From contig JASANH010001213.1 in the NCBI GenBank assembly GCA_030248295.1, forward strand, positions 186,001 through 250,000: a stretch of 64,000 nucleotides of DNA, written 5' to 3'. Positions 42,199-52,740 of this stretch are shown piece by piece. Below the pieces are notes generated by a model that worked only from the letters and a program-made list of their open reading frames with translations, did not search any database and was not told the DNA's origin. The position numbers were made by a program, and so were the translations under genes. Source of the stretch: Mesodorylaimus sp. YZB2_4 (Eukaryota; Nematoda; Enoplea; Dorylaimida; Dorylaimidae). Every line of letters starts with the position of its first letter. Positions within the stretch are counted from its first letter, which is position 1.

Positions 42199-45100
42199 TC
42201 ACCGATAAGCCAAAAACACTAGTGAAGAGACTGCAATATGAATGGATGATTGGCCAAAACGGGGCATGTTCTGCTATCTGTCGCATGTGCGTCATTGTGC
42301 CAGCGAGGTGCCAGGCCTGTTCGCTCAGGACGCATACACTAGAGTGAAATGCGGAGCCAGAGGATGCCAGGCAGCAGATATTGCAGATACGAAAGCCATT
42401 TTATGGCTTGTTAAAATAGTTATTGGAGCTGTGTTCACTCCAAGGAGGATAAGATTGGCTGCTGGCATGAAGCAGGATTTTCATGTTTCTCGGTGCATAG
42501 TTGAATTACTACTCATCGTCAGCTGCATCCATATGCATTCCTCAAATGTGAAACCCATTTAAAACTGATCAATACTGGTGCGGCGACGAATTAGAATAAT
42601 AAGAGCAGCGTACGAGTTAAGCTGATTGAACACCAAGCCAAAATAAAACCGATTGATGGTCCGATGAACGAAGGCAGTTCAGAAAAGCATCATTCAACGT
42701 AAATCCTCACTTTATGTTTCTTTCTATAGCAAGGTTTCGCGTTAGACTGAGCTCAACTTTAGTGTCTGGCATATTGTTCATGATACGTTATGCTTTTCGC
42801 CTTCGCTATGCCAAGTTTTATGCCACGCTTGAACACTCTGCTAGCCACATACTTATGGTAAAGTCGGCTCCCCTCTCTATTATATTTGGCGACGTCGGTG
42901 AGTCCCGAACTCACGCGGGCTCCCCACTCTATTAAATGAGTATTCTGTACCTGAATCATAAAATCCATTTTCGCACTCACACTAGGCTTTCACGTTTGCC
43001 CTTCCAAATCATTTTTCTTGACGGCTCAGGAGACGGAAGTGCCTATTAGTGCCTGCATAAGGCCTAGACGTAAGTACTTTTGAGTGGGAGCATACGCTAG
43101 TTCTGCTCGAAATCTATCGAACTCCTCAGTTACAGTGTAACTCCAGGGGGTGATACTTCTGCCTCCTTGGGTAACGAAAGTGAGTTTGCGAAAAGTTTTG
43201 GTAAACGTCCATGCTGTAGACTACTGTACAGTTTTGCATATTCGAAGCAGAGCATCTCCGCTATCAAGCATCATTTTTGCAGACAAAATTGGATACGTGT
43301 TCGCCCCCCCCCCCCCGACTGTTTCTGCTGTGCCCTGGCTTCTGTCTCTCCATCACAAGCACTAAGACGGTCTGGCATGAGAGTCAAAGAAAATAAAGCA
43401 TAAGATTTCCAGTGTGTAACTTTTATCAACAAGAATTGAGCCCGGGACGACCGCTCGATGCAACTCAATTTGGTGCCAGCTACTTGGATCAGAGAGAGCC
43501 GCAGGTCTGCACCACTGCGGTCGCCTGTCACATCGCAAGACGGCTTTGTTTGCCAGGCTAAAACATGCAACCCAGCTCGTGGCCTTTAGCCGATGAGTGT
43601 TAGACTCGCGGCCGGGTATATGATCTTGAGTCATGTGTCTGCTCACCCTCGGGGGCGCTTCTACGTTTGATGATGCGGTAAAACAGGAACATTACCAGGA
43701 CGCAACAGAGACACAAATCATCAAAGTTAGAAACTCTAGACTGATCAGTGTACTCAGAGGTGTCCAGTAGCCAGTGGCTATGAGACCGCTACGAAATTCC
43801 TGCCACATATATGTACACATCTACGTATACTACATGGGGACAATTGATCTGCCTCGTGGCTTTGAAATCTGAACAGGAGGCCGTGAGCCGTGAGCCGATC
43901 TCATTTTTTTGCGATGAGGTCAGGGTGGCTGTTGGCAGTCCTTTAGGTATTGATATTGCTGGTTATGTTTGCTAATATTGCTAGATCCTGCTCCGTTTGA
44001 GAAAGGATAGCTACATTCCACACAGCAGGGACAAGCATTTTTCCGACGGAACATTCTAGATTGAAAGCTAGCTGTTATATATCTTCAAGTCGGTAATATC
44101 TTGCTGTAAAGCATTGACTAGCTGGTTTTTAAAATAGCTAGATGAACAGGTATGAGGCTCATGCTGTGGAGGAAATTGAAGCATAGTACATATGTGCTGT
44201 ATACTGGAGTGTGACGGTCGCTCTTCATATTAGTATGTACGAGTATGCAAAGGTGTGTTGTGTATTCGTATTGCATTTATTTTTAGAGATTATGTTGCGG
44301 GAAGCTCCACTGTTGGGACTGAGCTGCGTCGTGTTTATCCAAGCCATAACAGTGGAAACCGTATGCTGAATTCCACTTCCTTTACTCTTACACTACGTGT
44401 ATGATCAACATCGAAAACTTGATTTCGATTCTGGATCTAACGTTTCTACTTCCCGAGCGCTACAAATGGACCGAAAGTGCAAACAGAATGTGATAGAACA
44501 GAAAATAGGTATGAGGCACAGGACTAAACTAGCAGTAGGTGTTACTCACATCAAACAATGTGGGGGAAATTATAATGAGCGAATCCAATTAGTGATTTTA
44601 GTTCGTCCAATTAGTGATGGGTGGAAGCGTTGCCAGCTGACATCTCGCCCGCCCACCAATTTGCAGATACTGGTGCTTAAAATAATGAGAAGAGCAACCC
44701 TCTGAGTCACCCGCAGTAAACCTTGTGGTCCTCCCTTCAAGACACCGCCCACGAGAGCGCCTGCTGTTCAGGAAAAAAGTTCGACCATTGCTCGACATGA
44801 CAAATATAAAAATCATACAAAGTATTAGCTCAGATTTGCCTGGGCTCCTCACATGTTACCTTGTTGATTTTAGAAGAAAAATGGCTATCTCTGTTGGCGT
44901 TGACGCATTGATTTACTTTTTTCATTTTTCATTTCTTACACGAGGCGCATTATGGGATAAATGGTTGAATTACCGCGCAGCTGTTATATGCAGCGGCATG
45001 TTTGAATTATGAGTCAGCGCGAGTATAAGAGCGGTTAGTAGACGGTTCAGTGGGGTCAGTTGTGAGTAGTATGTGGAGCCGGTCAGTAAACGGTTGATGA

Positions 45101-45525
45101 TGTCTGAGTGTGCTTCTATGCGCATAAGACTCAAATCCAACGCAGGTCGACGATAACGCGACACGCATCGTATTTGGGAGGGGGATTTTTGGCCATTTGA
45201 CTGAATCGCCATACAACGGACTGCCTAGCATTTTGAAAACCCCGCATGACAGAATATCCAGAAAATGGTATTTCAAACTGTAATCATATCAGGAACAATA
45301 TATTTCAAGAGATTCATTAGCACTGAGGTCTTGACAGAGACTGATCCTACAAAAGCAAGTTATCAGAACAGGCCATGAATGTGAAGCTATTATGAGTTAT
45401 TACCTATGCTGACACTGAGAACCTGGTTTGTTATCAGTCCATTCAGAGAGCTATTTTGCTTTTCAGAAGAGCAGCGCCGATCGCATTTCATAGTGAATTT
45501 CTCGGAGGAAGGGATCAGTCGAATC
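42199..45525. other. Gene-free stretch with repeats
   Basis: It holds the repeat at about 42720-42870 shared with 34340-34470, C-rich tracts near 43307-43317, a partial family C SINE (43560-43665), and short related direct repeats at about 45030-45110. No coding region is supported. Confidence 0.4.
43560..43665 (+). mobile_element. SINE family C, partial copy
   Basis: GCTCGTGGCC, GAGTGTTAGACTCGCGGCCG and CTCACCCTCGGGGGCGC line up with the family C head, B box and tail; the middle is diverged. Confidence 0.5.
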
Positions 45526-45883
45526 ATGTTCAAAATGGGTACCCGTTTGATCGTATTCATTTTGGTATGCTCAGCTCTATGTCTCACCATCGACGCTAGT
45601 TTCAATTTCTATCCTCGTTATCGCTGGCTAGCGGGTCAAATTTACAAGGGAGCTGGTGCGGACGCTCCTTCGACTGCTATAGAGTAAGAAGTATCCACAT
45701 CCGCGTTTTCCAGTTTATCATTCAGCGCCCTTTTTCAGATTTAAAAAGGTCGGCAGTCGATCAAAGACACGTCAAATGAACACGGGCGCATACAGCGTTG
45801 GCAAGAGAAGCCAAGAAAGCGAAAGTGACCCAAACATGATTGATTTCAAAGGAGATCCATTGATATGGTACAATATTTTCTGA
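45526..45883 (+). CDS. Small secreted peptide precursor P4, 100 aa (FxFxPxY family)
   Basis: Two exons (45526-45683 and 45739-45883) join in phase 2. A signal peptide (RLIVFILVCSALCLTIDA) precedes SFNFYPRYRWLAGQIYKG, close to the mature starts of P1, P2 and P5. Exon 2 differs from the RRPLIG type. It encodes basic sites (KTR), then QMNTGAYSVGKR, where Gly-Lys-Arg is an amidation and cleavage site predicting a QMNTGAYSV-amide, and a tail ending GDPLIWYNIF. The mature part has no cysteine. An alternative ATG at 45535 would trim three residues. The family call rests on the first motif and the gene plan; the second exon looks rapidly evolving or exchanged. Confidence 0.68.
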
Positions 45884-46114
45884 TCTGCTATCTGCAGTGA
45901 CACGAAAAGTAAATTTCTGCAAGCACATTGCTAGTTGAAGTCCCCCCCTTCCGCGGTGGTTCAGTAGGTTGGCTTTTGTCACCAGTAAAATGGGCGGCTT
46001 GGCTATTGGCCAGGTTTTATTTCCCTAGATGGAGTTCGGTTAGTGGACAATAAACCTTCGCTGAGACCTCACTCGTGTCCGTATTTGTTCATGTTCATGT
46101 TCATGTTTTACCAC

Positions 46115-46258
46115 ATCACCAAACGCTTATGCGCACTCGAGGGTGAAGGGACATATTTTACACGGAATGATTTACCGGCCCGCGAGTCGAACACTCGCCC
46201 GTGACTGCGCATCTGGCGTGAGAGGCAGACGCCTAACCCACCAGGCCACGAGGCCATT
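46115..46258 (-). mobile_element. tRNA-derived SINE, family C, best-preserved copy
   Basis: The minus strand reads GGCCTCGTGGCCTGGTGGGT, TAGGCGTCTGCCTCTCACGC (A box), GAGTGTTCGACTCGCGGGCC (B box), then the body and tail (ATGTCCCTTCACCCTCGAGT). I used it as the reference for the family. Confidence 0.8.
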
Positions 46259-46335
46259 TGAAGCGTGTGTCTTTGAGATGTGAACAGGATGATCCTATTC
46301 ACGACTGCTTGTGAAGGAGCTCGAAAAGCGAATAT

Positions 46336-46605
46336 GCAGCCGTAGTGGTGCAGTGGCTCGGCATTCGTCTACCCGTATTGCTTGGTACCTATCGACTGAG
46401 CCTTTCCGGGTACGATTCTCAGTGACGGAGATCGGTTTTGCGAGTCTATAAACCCGCAGACATTGAGCATCATGCTGTGGGTGACTCGCCCAGTTCCATC
46501 GAAAGAGATAGAAGCCACACGAGTAGACAGTCTCATAGTTAGCTGTCGCACCGACTGGGTTCAGTGCCTCCACCATCCAAGGAGCCTCCAAGGAAGCTAT
46601 TAGAG
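46336..46605 (+). mobile_element. tRNA-derived SINE, family B
   Basis: The head GCAGCCGTAGTGGTGCAGTG with A-box-like sequence, CCGTATTGCTTGG, a diverged B box (GGTACGATTCTCAG) and the family body (GTGGGTGACTCGCCCAGT, AGATAGAAGCCACACGAG). It lies beside an inverted family C copy. Confidence 0.75.
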
Positions 46606-47628
46606 GGTCCCTCAAGTAAAGGTGCTACAAGTGGAGGAAAGCTGCCGTGAGGCTAGTTCTTTCACTCGTTGCTTATAAATTTCGATTGCTCACCAGCTTT
46701 AGGGAAAATTATGCAATGCTGAAGGATTAAGTGAAAAAAAGCATCTCTATTGGTGCACTACGTACTGTAGTCGCTCTATTCGTGGTACAAGTGCAAACTT
46801 TGTATTAGTTTTCGAGCAGCCGTCCATTCTCTACAGTGATAATGGAAAAAATTGAAAATATGATAAAGGCGGGGAGCACGTTCGCGTTTTCTACTGCATA
46901 CTAAGGGGTAGATATTCCAGTAAAAGCAAAACAGAGGGCAGTCATAGGTTTATCAAACCCGCCTACAGAAATTCACTAAGAAAGATCTTTCAAAAATTTG
47001 AGGTTTTCAGAAATGTCAACTGCTGTATACTGTAACACCGCCAAATAACAAGTGTTTGGGCCGCTAAAGTTTGAAGGGTTCGATTAGTTGAGGATGGTTT
47101 CAGCCAAGTGCGCTTAACCAGAAAGAATTCTCGTTGAAAGACTTTCATAAACACTTTTTGTAAGAACTCTGCGGATCACGAAAAGAGATGACAGTTTCTT
47201 GTTAAGCTCAAATTGCTTTGCGTGCCATAAAATCGAATTTGAATGTTGTTTCCGAGTCGTCGTTCTCGATTGATCAGGATGATATTAAATTAAAATGATA
47301 TTTGTCTCATTGCTTCTTCCCACCTACGCTTTCTAATCGTAAGCTTCGACCAGGAAAACATTGTCCTCGTGCAGAATTTTCTGGGAAAGAATTCTTAACT
47401 CGCCCTTAATAGTAAGTATAATTTACAGATTCTTGGTCTCGATAAGAAGCCCCTGTTTCCCCCCCCCCCCCCTGCGGCCTTGATGTTGCCGTTCACGCGA
47501 AGTAATTTTCATTACGCAAAGTGACAGCCACGAGCCTATCAAGGGCAGTTCGAATTTAAGGACGTGCCTTGAAGTCGTCCTCATTGCCACCGTGACGGAC
47601 CAGCTCGTTAAACATAAGCCTGATAAAC
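46606..47628. other. Intergenic upstream of peptide gene P5
   Basis: A C-run near 47459-47472. No other feature is recognised. Confidence 0.3.
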
Positions 47629-47939
47629 ATGCGATCAAACTGGTCCATTTTCAAATTTGCCATCATCTCTTTAGCTGTCATAGCGAGCACTGGTAATGGC
47701 TTCCATATTGCGTTTTACCCGCAATACAGTTTTCTTCGAGGACAGTTAGGAAAGCCAATAACAGTCGTGGCTGATTATCGGTAAGCAGCGCCCTTCTTAT
47801 GGTGTGCCCAAGGTGTGCGGATTACATAGACTGTGATGTGGTCACTGTTTGTTTCAGGCCTCAAACACCTTACGAGCGCGTCAAGGCATGGCCATCGGGG
47901 GCAATGAACAAATTTGCGGCCAGATTTCCAGGATATTAG
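47629..47939 (+). CDS. Small secreted peptide precursor P5, 77 aa (FxFxPxY family)
   Basis: Two exons (47629-47780 and 47858-47939) join in phase 2. Each exon is too short to stand out alone. The signal peptide (MRSNWSIFKFAIISLAVIAS plus TGNG) precedes FHIAFYPQYSFLRGQLGKP, which lines up with SFNFYPRYRWLAGQIYKG of P4 (Y-P-x-Y, then L-x-G-Q). Exon 2 gives PQTPYERVKAWPSG and ends NKFAARFPGY. There is no cysteine, no clear dibasic site and no terminal Gly, so processing may differ from that of P1 and P2. It lies 1 kb upstream of the second intact GPCR paralog, on the same strand. Confidence 0.65.
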
Positions 47940-48930
47940 TGGCTCGGTTGCATGCCTTCAGCGCTGTCCAGACAGAACAAGACCACTTTGACTCTGATTA
48001 CTGATCGGTTTTTGTGTCCAAGAAAAAAGCATTGACGTCAAACATGTCGAGATAAATAACCTTCGATGAAAAAAGTTGTGACCATGTTTCTGATCGTTGA
48101 ATTTCAGCGAATTGAGAGCAATACCGAAATAGATGTTTTTCTTCATAACGAACTCTATTCAGCCTGACGAGGCCTTGTTAGACTCTCCGAAGGCTCATCC
48201 CAGAGGTCGACTGCGAGCAGAAAGCATTGTAACTAACCAGGGCAACAGATGATCATTCGCTACCTAAAACTTAAATGCCTTTTCCAATCACTGCATCAGT
48301 TGGTGCAAATTCACCCGAAGAGTCGCAGAGCAATTTAGGACAGGTCGATCAAAGTTTTTCATCAAGTTCGCTAAATTCGTAACACCAAGTTTGCTAAGTG
48401 GAACATTTAACACGCCAAAGTAATTGGCAGGGGCGCGGCCGGCAATCTCGTTATAGCATTTTCATAGGGCACAGATAGTCGGCTGTTATCTAAAACTCAA
48501 TCACTGATTCCGAGTCGGTAGCCAGACACGAGCAGACGCGCAGTTGTTGCGTAACTTTGCAGTAATCAATCAAAATCTTATTCATTTATTGAACTTCTTC
48601 GAAACTTTCAAGCCGCAAATGTCCAGACGGCGGGGGGGCACCACTAGGCGAAAATGGAACATCAAAACATGTTAGTCGGCTGTGGCTCTTGGCGAGCAGG
48701 CAGACGGCGAGATCGAGTTTAAGTCAAGAAGTAAAGTTTTTAACCAAAAGTGACAAAGTGCTTAGGGACTCGGTGCCAGGATGGGAAAGAGTTTTCTTGG
48801 CTTTCCTCGTTTGTCTTTAGATGTAACATTTCTAAAAGCTGTTGTGTTTGTGCTGAACGTTTCTTGACGGTCTGGTGTCTAAAACACTTTTTTGAGGTTT
48901 TTCTGAAATCAAGAAGTGGATTTGTTGAAA
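47940..48930. other. Intergenic upstream of the 48.9-kb GPCR
   Basis: No recognisable repeat or gene. Confidence 0.3.
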
Positions 48931-49929
48931 ATGAACTCGACTGATATTACTGCTCGTCCAGCGCGCATCCGTTATTTGCGACTCTCTGGCCACGGCAAGT
49001 ATTCCATCACTGAGATCTTACACATAGTGCAATGTGGTATGGGCGGTGTGATACTCATCGTCAATGTAGTTTTCCTTGCCATTTTGGTGTTTGGACGATG
49101 GCGTCTTCAACGTCCAAAGCGCTACGCTATTGCAGCAAATTTAGCATTGGCGGATGCGATCTGCGGAATGGTTCTGATGGCCCTGGCCGCAATTGTACTT
49201 TTCGATTGGTACGGTGGCACAATGATGTACATGCTTTTGGAAGCAGCAATGAGCGCTAGTTTTGCTATGTGCACTCTGAGCTACGATGCCGTCCTCCGCA
49301 TTCAGTACATGGCTGTCCACAGACCAGTCAGATATTTCCTCTACCTAACCACTTCCAGATTATTCGCCATCGTGGCGCTTATTTGGACAATTGCTCATGC
49401 ATATGCTTTTGTAAAAGGCTACGTATTATTTTTCCAAAGTACCAAATACGCCTATACATTAGCTATTTGCGAACTGGCCATCATGGGTATTGCTTGGTTC
49501 GTAAATATTATTTGGTATTTTTTCGTACTTTGCCTAACATCTAAAAAAGTCAAAAAGCAAACCGTGAAAATGTGCGCGTCAAAAAATCGCCAAGCAACGG
49601 CTCGATTACTCAAGCATGATCCGAGTGAAGAAATAACGAGCGCTGATGATGATCCTCGATTCAGTGGGAGCCCCCAATCGGAGCACTCTTTTTTGGTGAC
49701 AACAGGGTTCCACCTGTTCGTTCTCTTTCTCAGTTTTGCACCCCTTTGGGTGAATTGGGCGATGGCAATTTATGGGGACGAGGATATCTACTTTGAACAA
49801 CGCAGCATGATCACCAGACATTTACTGCTTTTGGTATGCTTTGTGAGAGGTATTTTCGATCCCGTGGTGCATGTGCTGCGTCAACCAAAGCTGATCTGTG
49901 CTAGTCAGTATACTGATAGTCGTGATTAG
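48931..49929 (+). CDS. Rhodopsin-like G protein-coupled receptor, 332 aa, intronless
   Basis: A single exon from the ATG at 48931 (the frame opens further only at a GTG). It is a paralog of the 41227-42198 receptor: RPKRYAIAANLALADAICGM (loop 1/TM2), LSYDAVLRIQYMAVHRPVRY (TM3 end and loop 2), a basic third loop (SKKVKKQTVKMCASKNRQ), FLSFAPLWVNW (TM6) and RGIFDPVVHVLRQPKL (TM7). As in that paralog, DRY and NPxxY are absent in canonical form (LRI-Q, DPVVH). The N-terminus has one N-glycosylation site (MNSTDITA). The family is class A-like and apparently lineage-specific; the ligand is unknown. Proximity to peptide genes P4 and P5 is suggestive only. Confidence 0.9.
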   Translation: MNSTDITARPARIRYLRLSGHGKYSITEILHIVQCGMGGVILIVNVVFLAILVFGRWRLQRPKRYAIAANLALADAICGMVLMALAAIVLFDWYGGTMMYMLLEAAMSASFAMCTLSYDAVLRIQYMAVHRPVRYFLYLTTSRLFAIVALIWTIAHAYAFVKGYVLFFQSTKYAYTLAICELAIMGIAWFVNIIWYFFVLCLTSKKVKKQTVKMCASKNRQATARLLKHDPSEEITSADDDPRFSGSPQSEHSFLVTTGFHLFVLFLSFAPLWVNWAMAIYGDEDIYFEQRSMITRHLLLLVCFVRGIFDPVVHVLRQPKLICASQYTDSRD

Positions 49930-51700
49930 GCAGGAGGCGGTCTGCAGGGTCATACACCCTATCTGCATAGAGCTGTTTATTTATTTGCCGTATCCTTTTG
50001 TGTGAACTAAAATATGTAAGCTGCACAAAAGCGTGATCTAAATAGACCACCTTTTGATCCGCCTGCCCTATGAAAACGGTTCCCTAACTCCGCATAATTC
50101 CCGCCAGTGTCCGCGTGCCTCTTTTCTCTTTCGGGGTTAATTGAAATAAAATCGCCAATCGCAGTCATTGGCGCGAGCCATTATAAGACCAAATACGCAA
50201 ATTTCGCCAAAGAAACTGCTACTAGGTTTTGTTTCTATTGCGAATCGCCCCTGGCTTTGCAAAATCGAGATGGAACCCGAGTCGGTCTGGCTGACACCGT
50301 ACCGCCTTATGACACCTGTTTTAGGAAAGAAGTAACGGTCGATAATCCTCGTGAACTGTAAACGCCCATTTCGCAACTCCTTTTTTCTCACAAAGTTTAG
50401 GCAAAACCTCAGCGTCAGGGACGAAACTCGGAGAGGTCTTTTTATTTCGGAGAGGTCTTGTTATTTTCTCCACAATTGTTCTTCGTCTTCTGTTGGTCCC
50501 TAGTCCTTATCAAGATACGGGGTAAGGCCTAGCTTTTTGAGCGACTAACGATGAGAACTTTCAAAAGTTTGCCCAGAACACGCGTAGAATTTCAGAACCG
50601 GAATTTCAAGTCCATGTCATGCCATACTTTACCCATAGCCAGCGCCCTCGAGGGCTAAGGAACACATATCCACACTGTCCAACAGGCATCACTTTTTTAA
50701 ACTAGCGATACTGCATAAGAATGATGTCGGCACAGAGGAATGGGGCTGCTTTATGAGCCAAGTATGACGATTACAGCGAGCCCCCATGAAAATGTTCGAC
50801 GGTTCCGAAGAATGACACCAAATCTATTTTCAGGTTTTCTTGTTCTGCCTGCGATCTTGGTAAAATCTGACCTGCGAGATATCGCACAGGCACGAGGTCT
50901 TTGTGCGAAACTGCCTTTTGAGCATGCCCATTATCAATGTACACCGTTTCACTGACTTCCACAGTGTAGCACAAGATCAGTCACCAGGAAACGAGTGACA
51001 TCAGAATGGCAAATTTAACGGTAGATAGCAAGACTGAAATGCTGGTTGATCACCATTACTATAAAGGTCGCCATGATTAATTTTACCTCCTCTGGTGCAC
51101 TCTCTACGCAAAAAAAATCGTTGCGAAACCGTTTGCTTTTGGGCGATAGCTCTCAAAAATACCCAGGACTCTTCAAGAGCTAACCCCAACGAACTTTGGC
51201 GTTCTGCAAAAGTGGGTCAACTACAAAAATCTTTATTTTGAGAAAAAGAAGATTGAATTTTTGACACTGCCGCTTTCAATACCTTATTCTCATACCTCAA
51301 CGTCAGCTAGCTAGACAGTCAATCACTGCCTGTCCAACACGCTGACGAAATTTAATTTTTTCAAGACCAAGTAGGCCAGTGACAAGAAACAGATAACTCA
51401 CTTTTGCTAAAAATGATATGGTAATGAGTGCAAAAATTCGTGCAAAATTGAGGCAAGTGCAACACATTAACATAGGCGATGAAAATTGAAACATTGTCCG
51501 ACCATGTTCGAACTTTCATATCTCTTCTGTATTCAGAATTAATACTTCCTTTCATCGTTGTCATCGATTCTGTTGCAGTCTGATTCAGCTAACGCGTCTC
51601 TGATCCTCGTAGACAAATCAGCAAGTACTGCACTCCTCATGATCTGTTATCTTCGTAAATAAAATTGGCGCAAATCCCTAATTTCTAACGATAAGGTGTT
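49930..51700. other. Gene-free stretch
   Basis: A family C SINE tail remnant lies at about 50615-50690 (minus; ATGTGTTCCTTAGCCCTCGA, shared with the 9.6-kb copy). No gene is supported. Confidence 0.35.
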
Positions 51701-51705
51701 GTAAC

Positions 51706-51895
51706 CAGGCCTGGCAGGCGTAGGAGGGAGGCGGCCGACCGAAGTCGGCGGGACAAAAACTCCGACTGGAGCAGGATAGTCTTGCGACTATACCTACGGC
51801 TGAAACATCAACCCGAGGGGTTGACGTTTCCCAGCCAGGGGAGAGTATCGATTACTCTCTCCCACTCGCCATGGCCTACCAGGCGGGGGGTTACA
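51706..51895 (+). repeat. Dispersed repeat family R1, longest copy
   Basis: It starts GGCCTGGCAGGCGTAGGAGG, contains GGCCGACCGAAGTCGGCGGG, then ACATCAACCCGAGGGGTTGA, and ends CTCGCCATGGCCTACC. Parts match 5253-5345 (minus) and 7500-7945 (plus). It could be a short non-coding transposon, but no terminal repeat is obvious. Confidence 0.65.
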
Positions 51896-52740
51896 GTGTG
51901 CATGACCAATTTCTGCGGCACCGCTCATCTGCGCACTCTAAATTGTGTTCAGCAAGAATGAGAAAAACGAGTGCACGAGTGCAGGCGGATAACCCACTCA
52001 TGCTGAACACACGTGTCAGTTGCCTCATTTTTGCTGGCAACTTCCTGGAAACCGCGAAAATTTGGGTACCTGCAGATCATTACAGGATCGTAGTCCAGAT
52101 GTCTCACTTCGCCGGAATATATTTTCGAATGAGCTCTATCCGCTGGTGCAGTTATCTCATTTTGCAAAAAAATTGCAGCTGACTCATTTTTGCACGACAC
52201 CATCGATAATGAGTCCCTAATCCGCTACAACAATATGACGAGTGAAGGTTTTTTCTGACATCTGTCGAGGACGTCCGTAGAGAACGGCTTCGCTTTAACC
52301 AGTCAAGCTGATATTTCACTGGTATATGACTACAATACTAGAGTCGAAGCTTCCTGGTCTGACGTGAGCAGAGCGTTTGCCTGCTGGGCTGGAGCGTGCG
52401 GACTAACTACGCTACCAACAGTAGAACTTTGGCAAGGGGTGTCCCTCAAGGTAGGGATATCGGTGTTACATACCCCATACGGTCATACGAAAGATCATAT
52501 TATATAGCAGAGTCACCTGATCGTGAGGGCCACCGCAGAGCTATCAGAGACCCTGGTTTTCGCATGGAATCCATCCACAAATGGTAGGTCACCATTTCAA
52601 CGATTTATGTATGCTTGCTGTACATAAAAAAGTTGAGCCAAGCTAATTTTTTATTGGGCTCAGAAACGTACAGATGCTCTTCTATATACAGTACAACTAC
52701 CCGAAACAATAACGAGTGATCAGAACCGAAATGATTCGAT
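51896..52740. other. Gene-free stretch
   Basis: A GCAGTTATCTCATTTTG-type motif near 52150 recurs near 63826-63900, a weak dispersed repeat. A frame at 52396-52587 contains LARGVPQG, reminiscent of a reverse-transcriptase motif, but too short to call. Confidence 0.3.

Noticed and set aside
52396-52587. Possible reverse-transcriptase fragment (LARGVPQG)
   Set aside because: Only one short motif-like match, with no following SPxLF or YADD motif; too weak to call.
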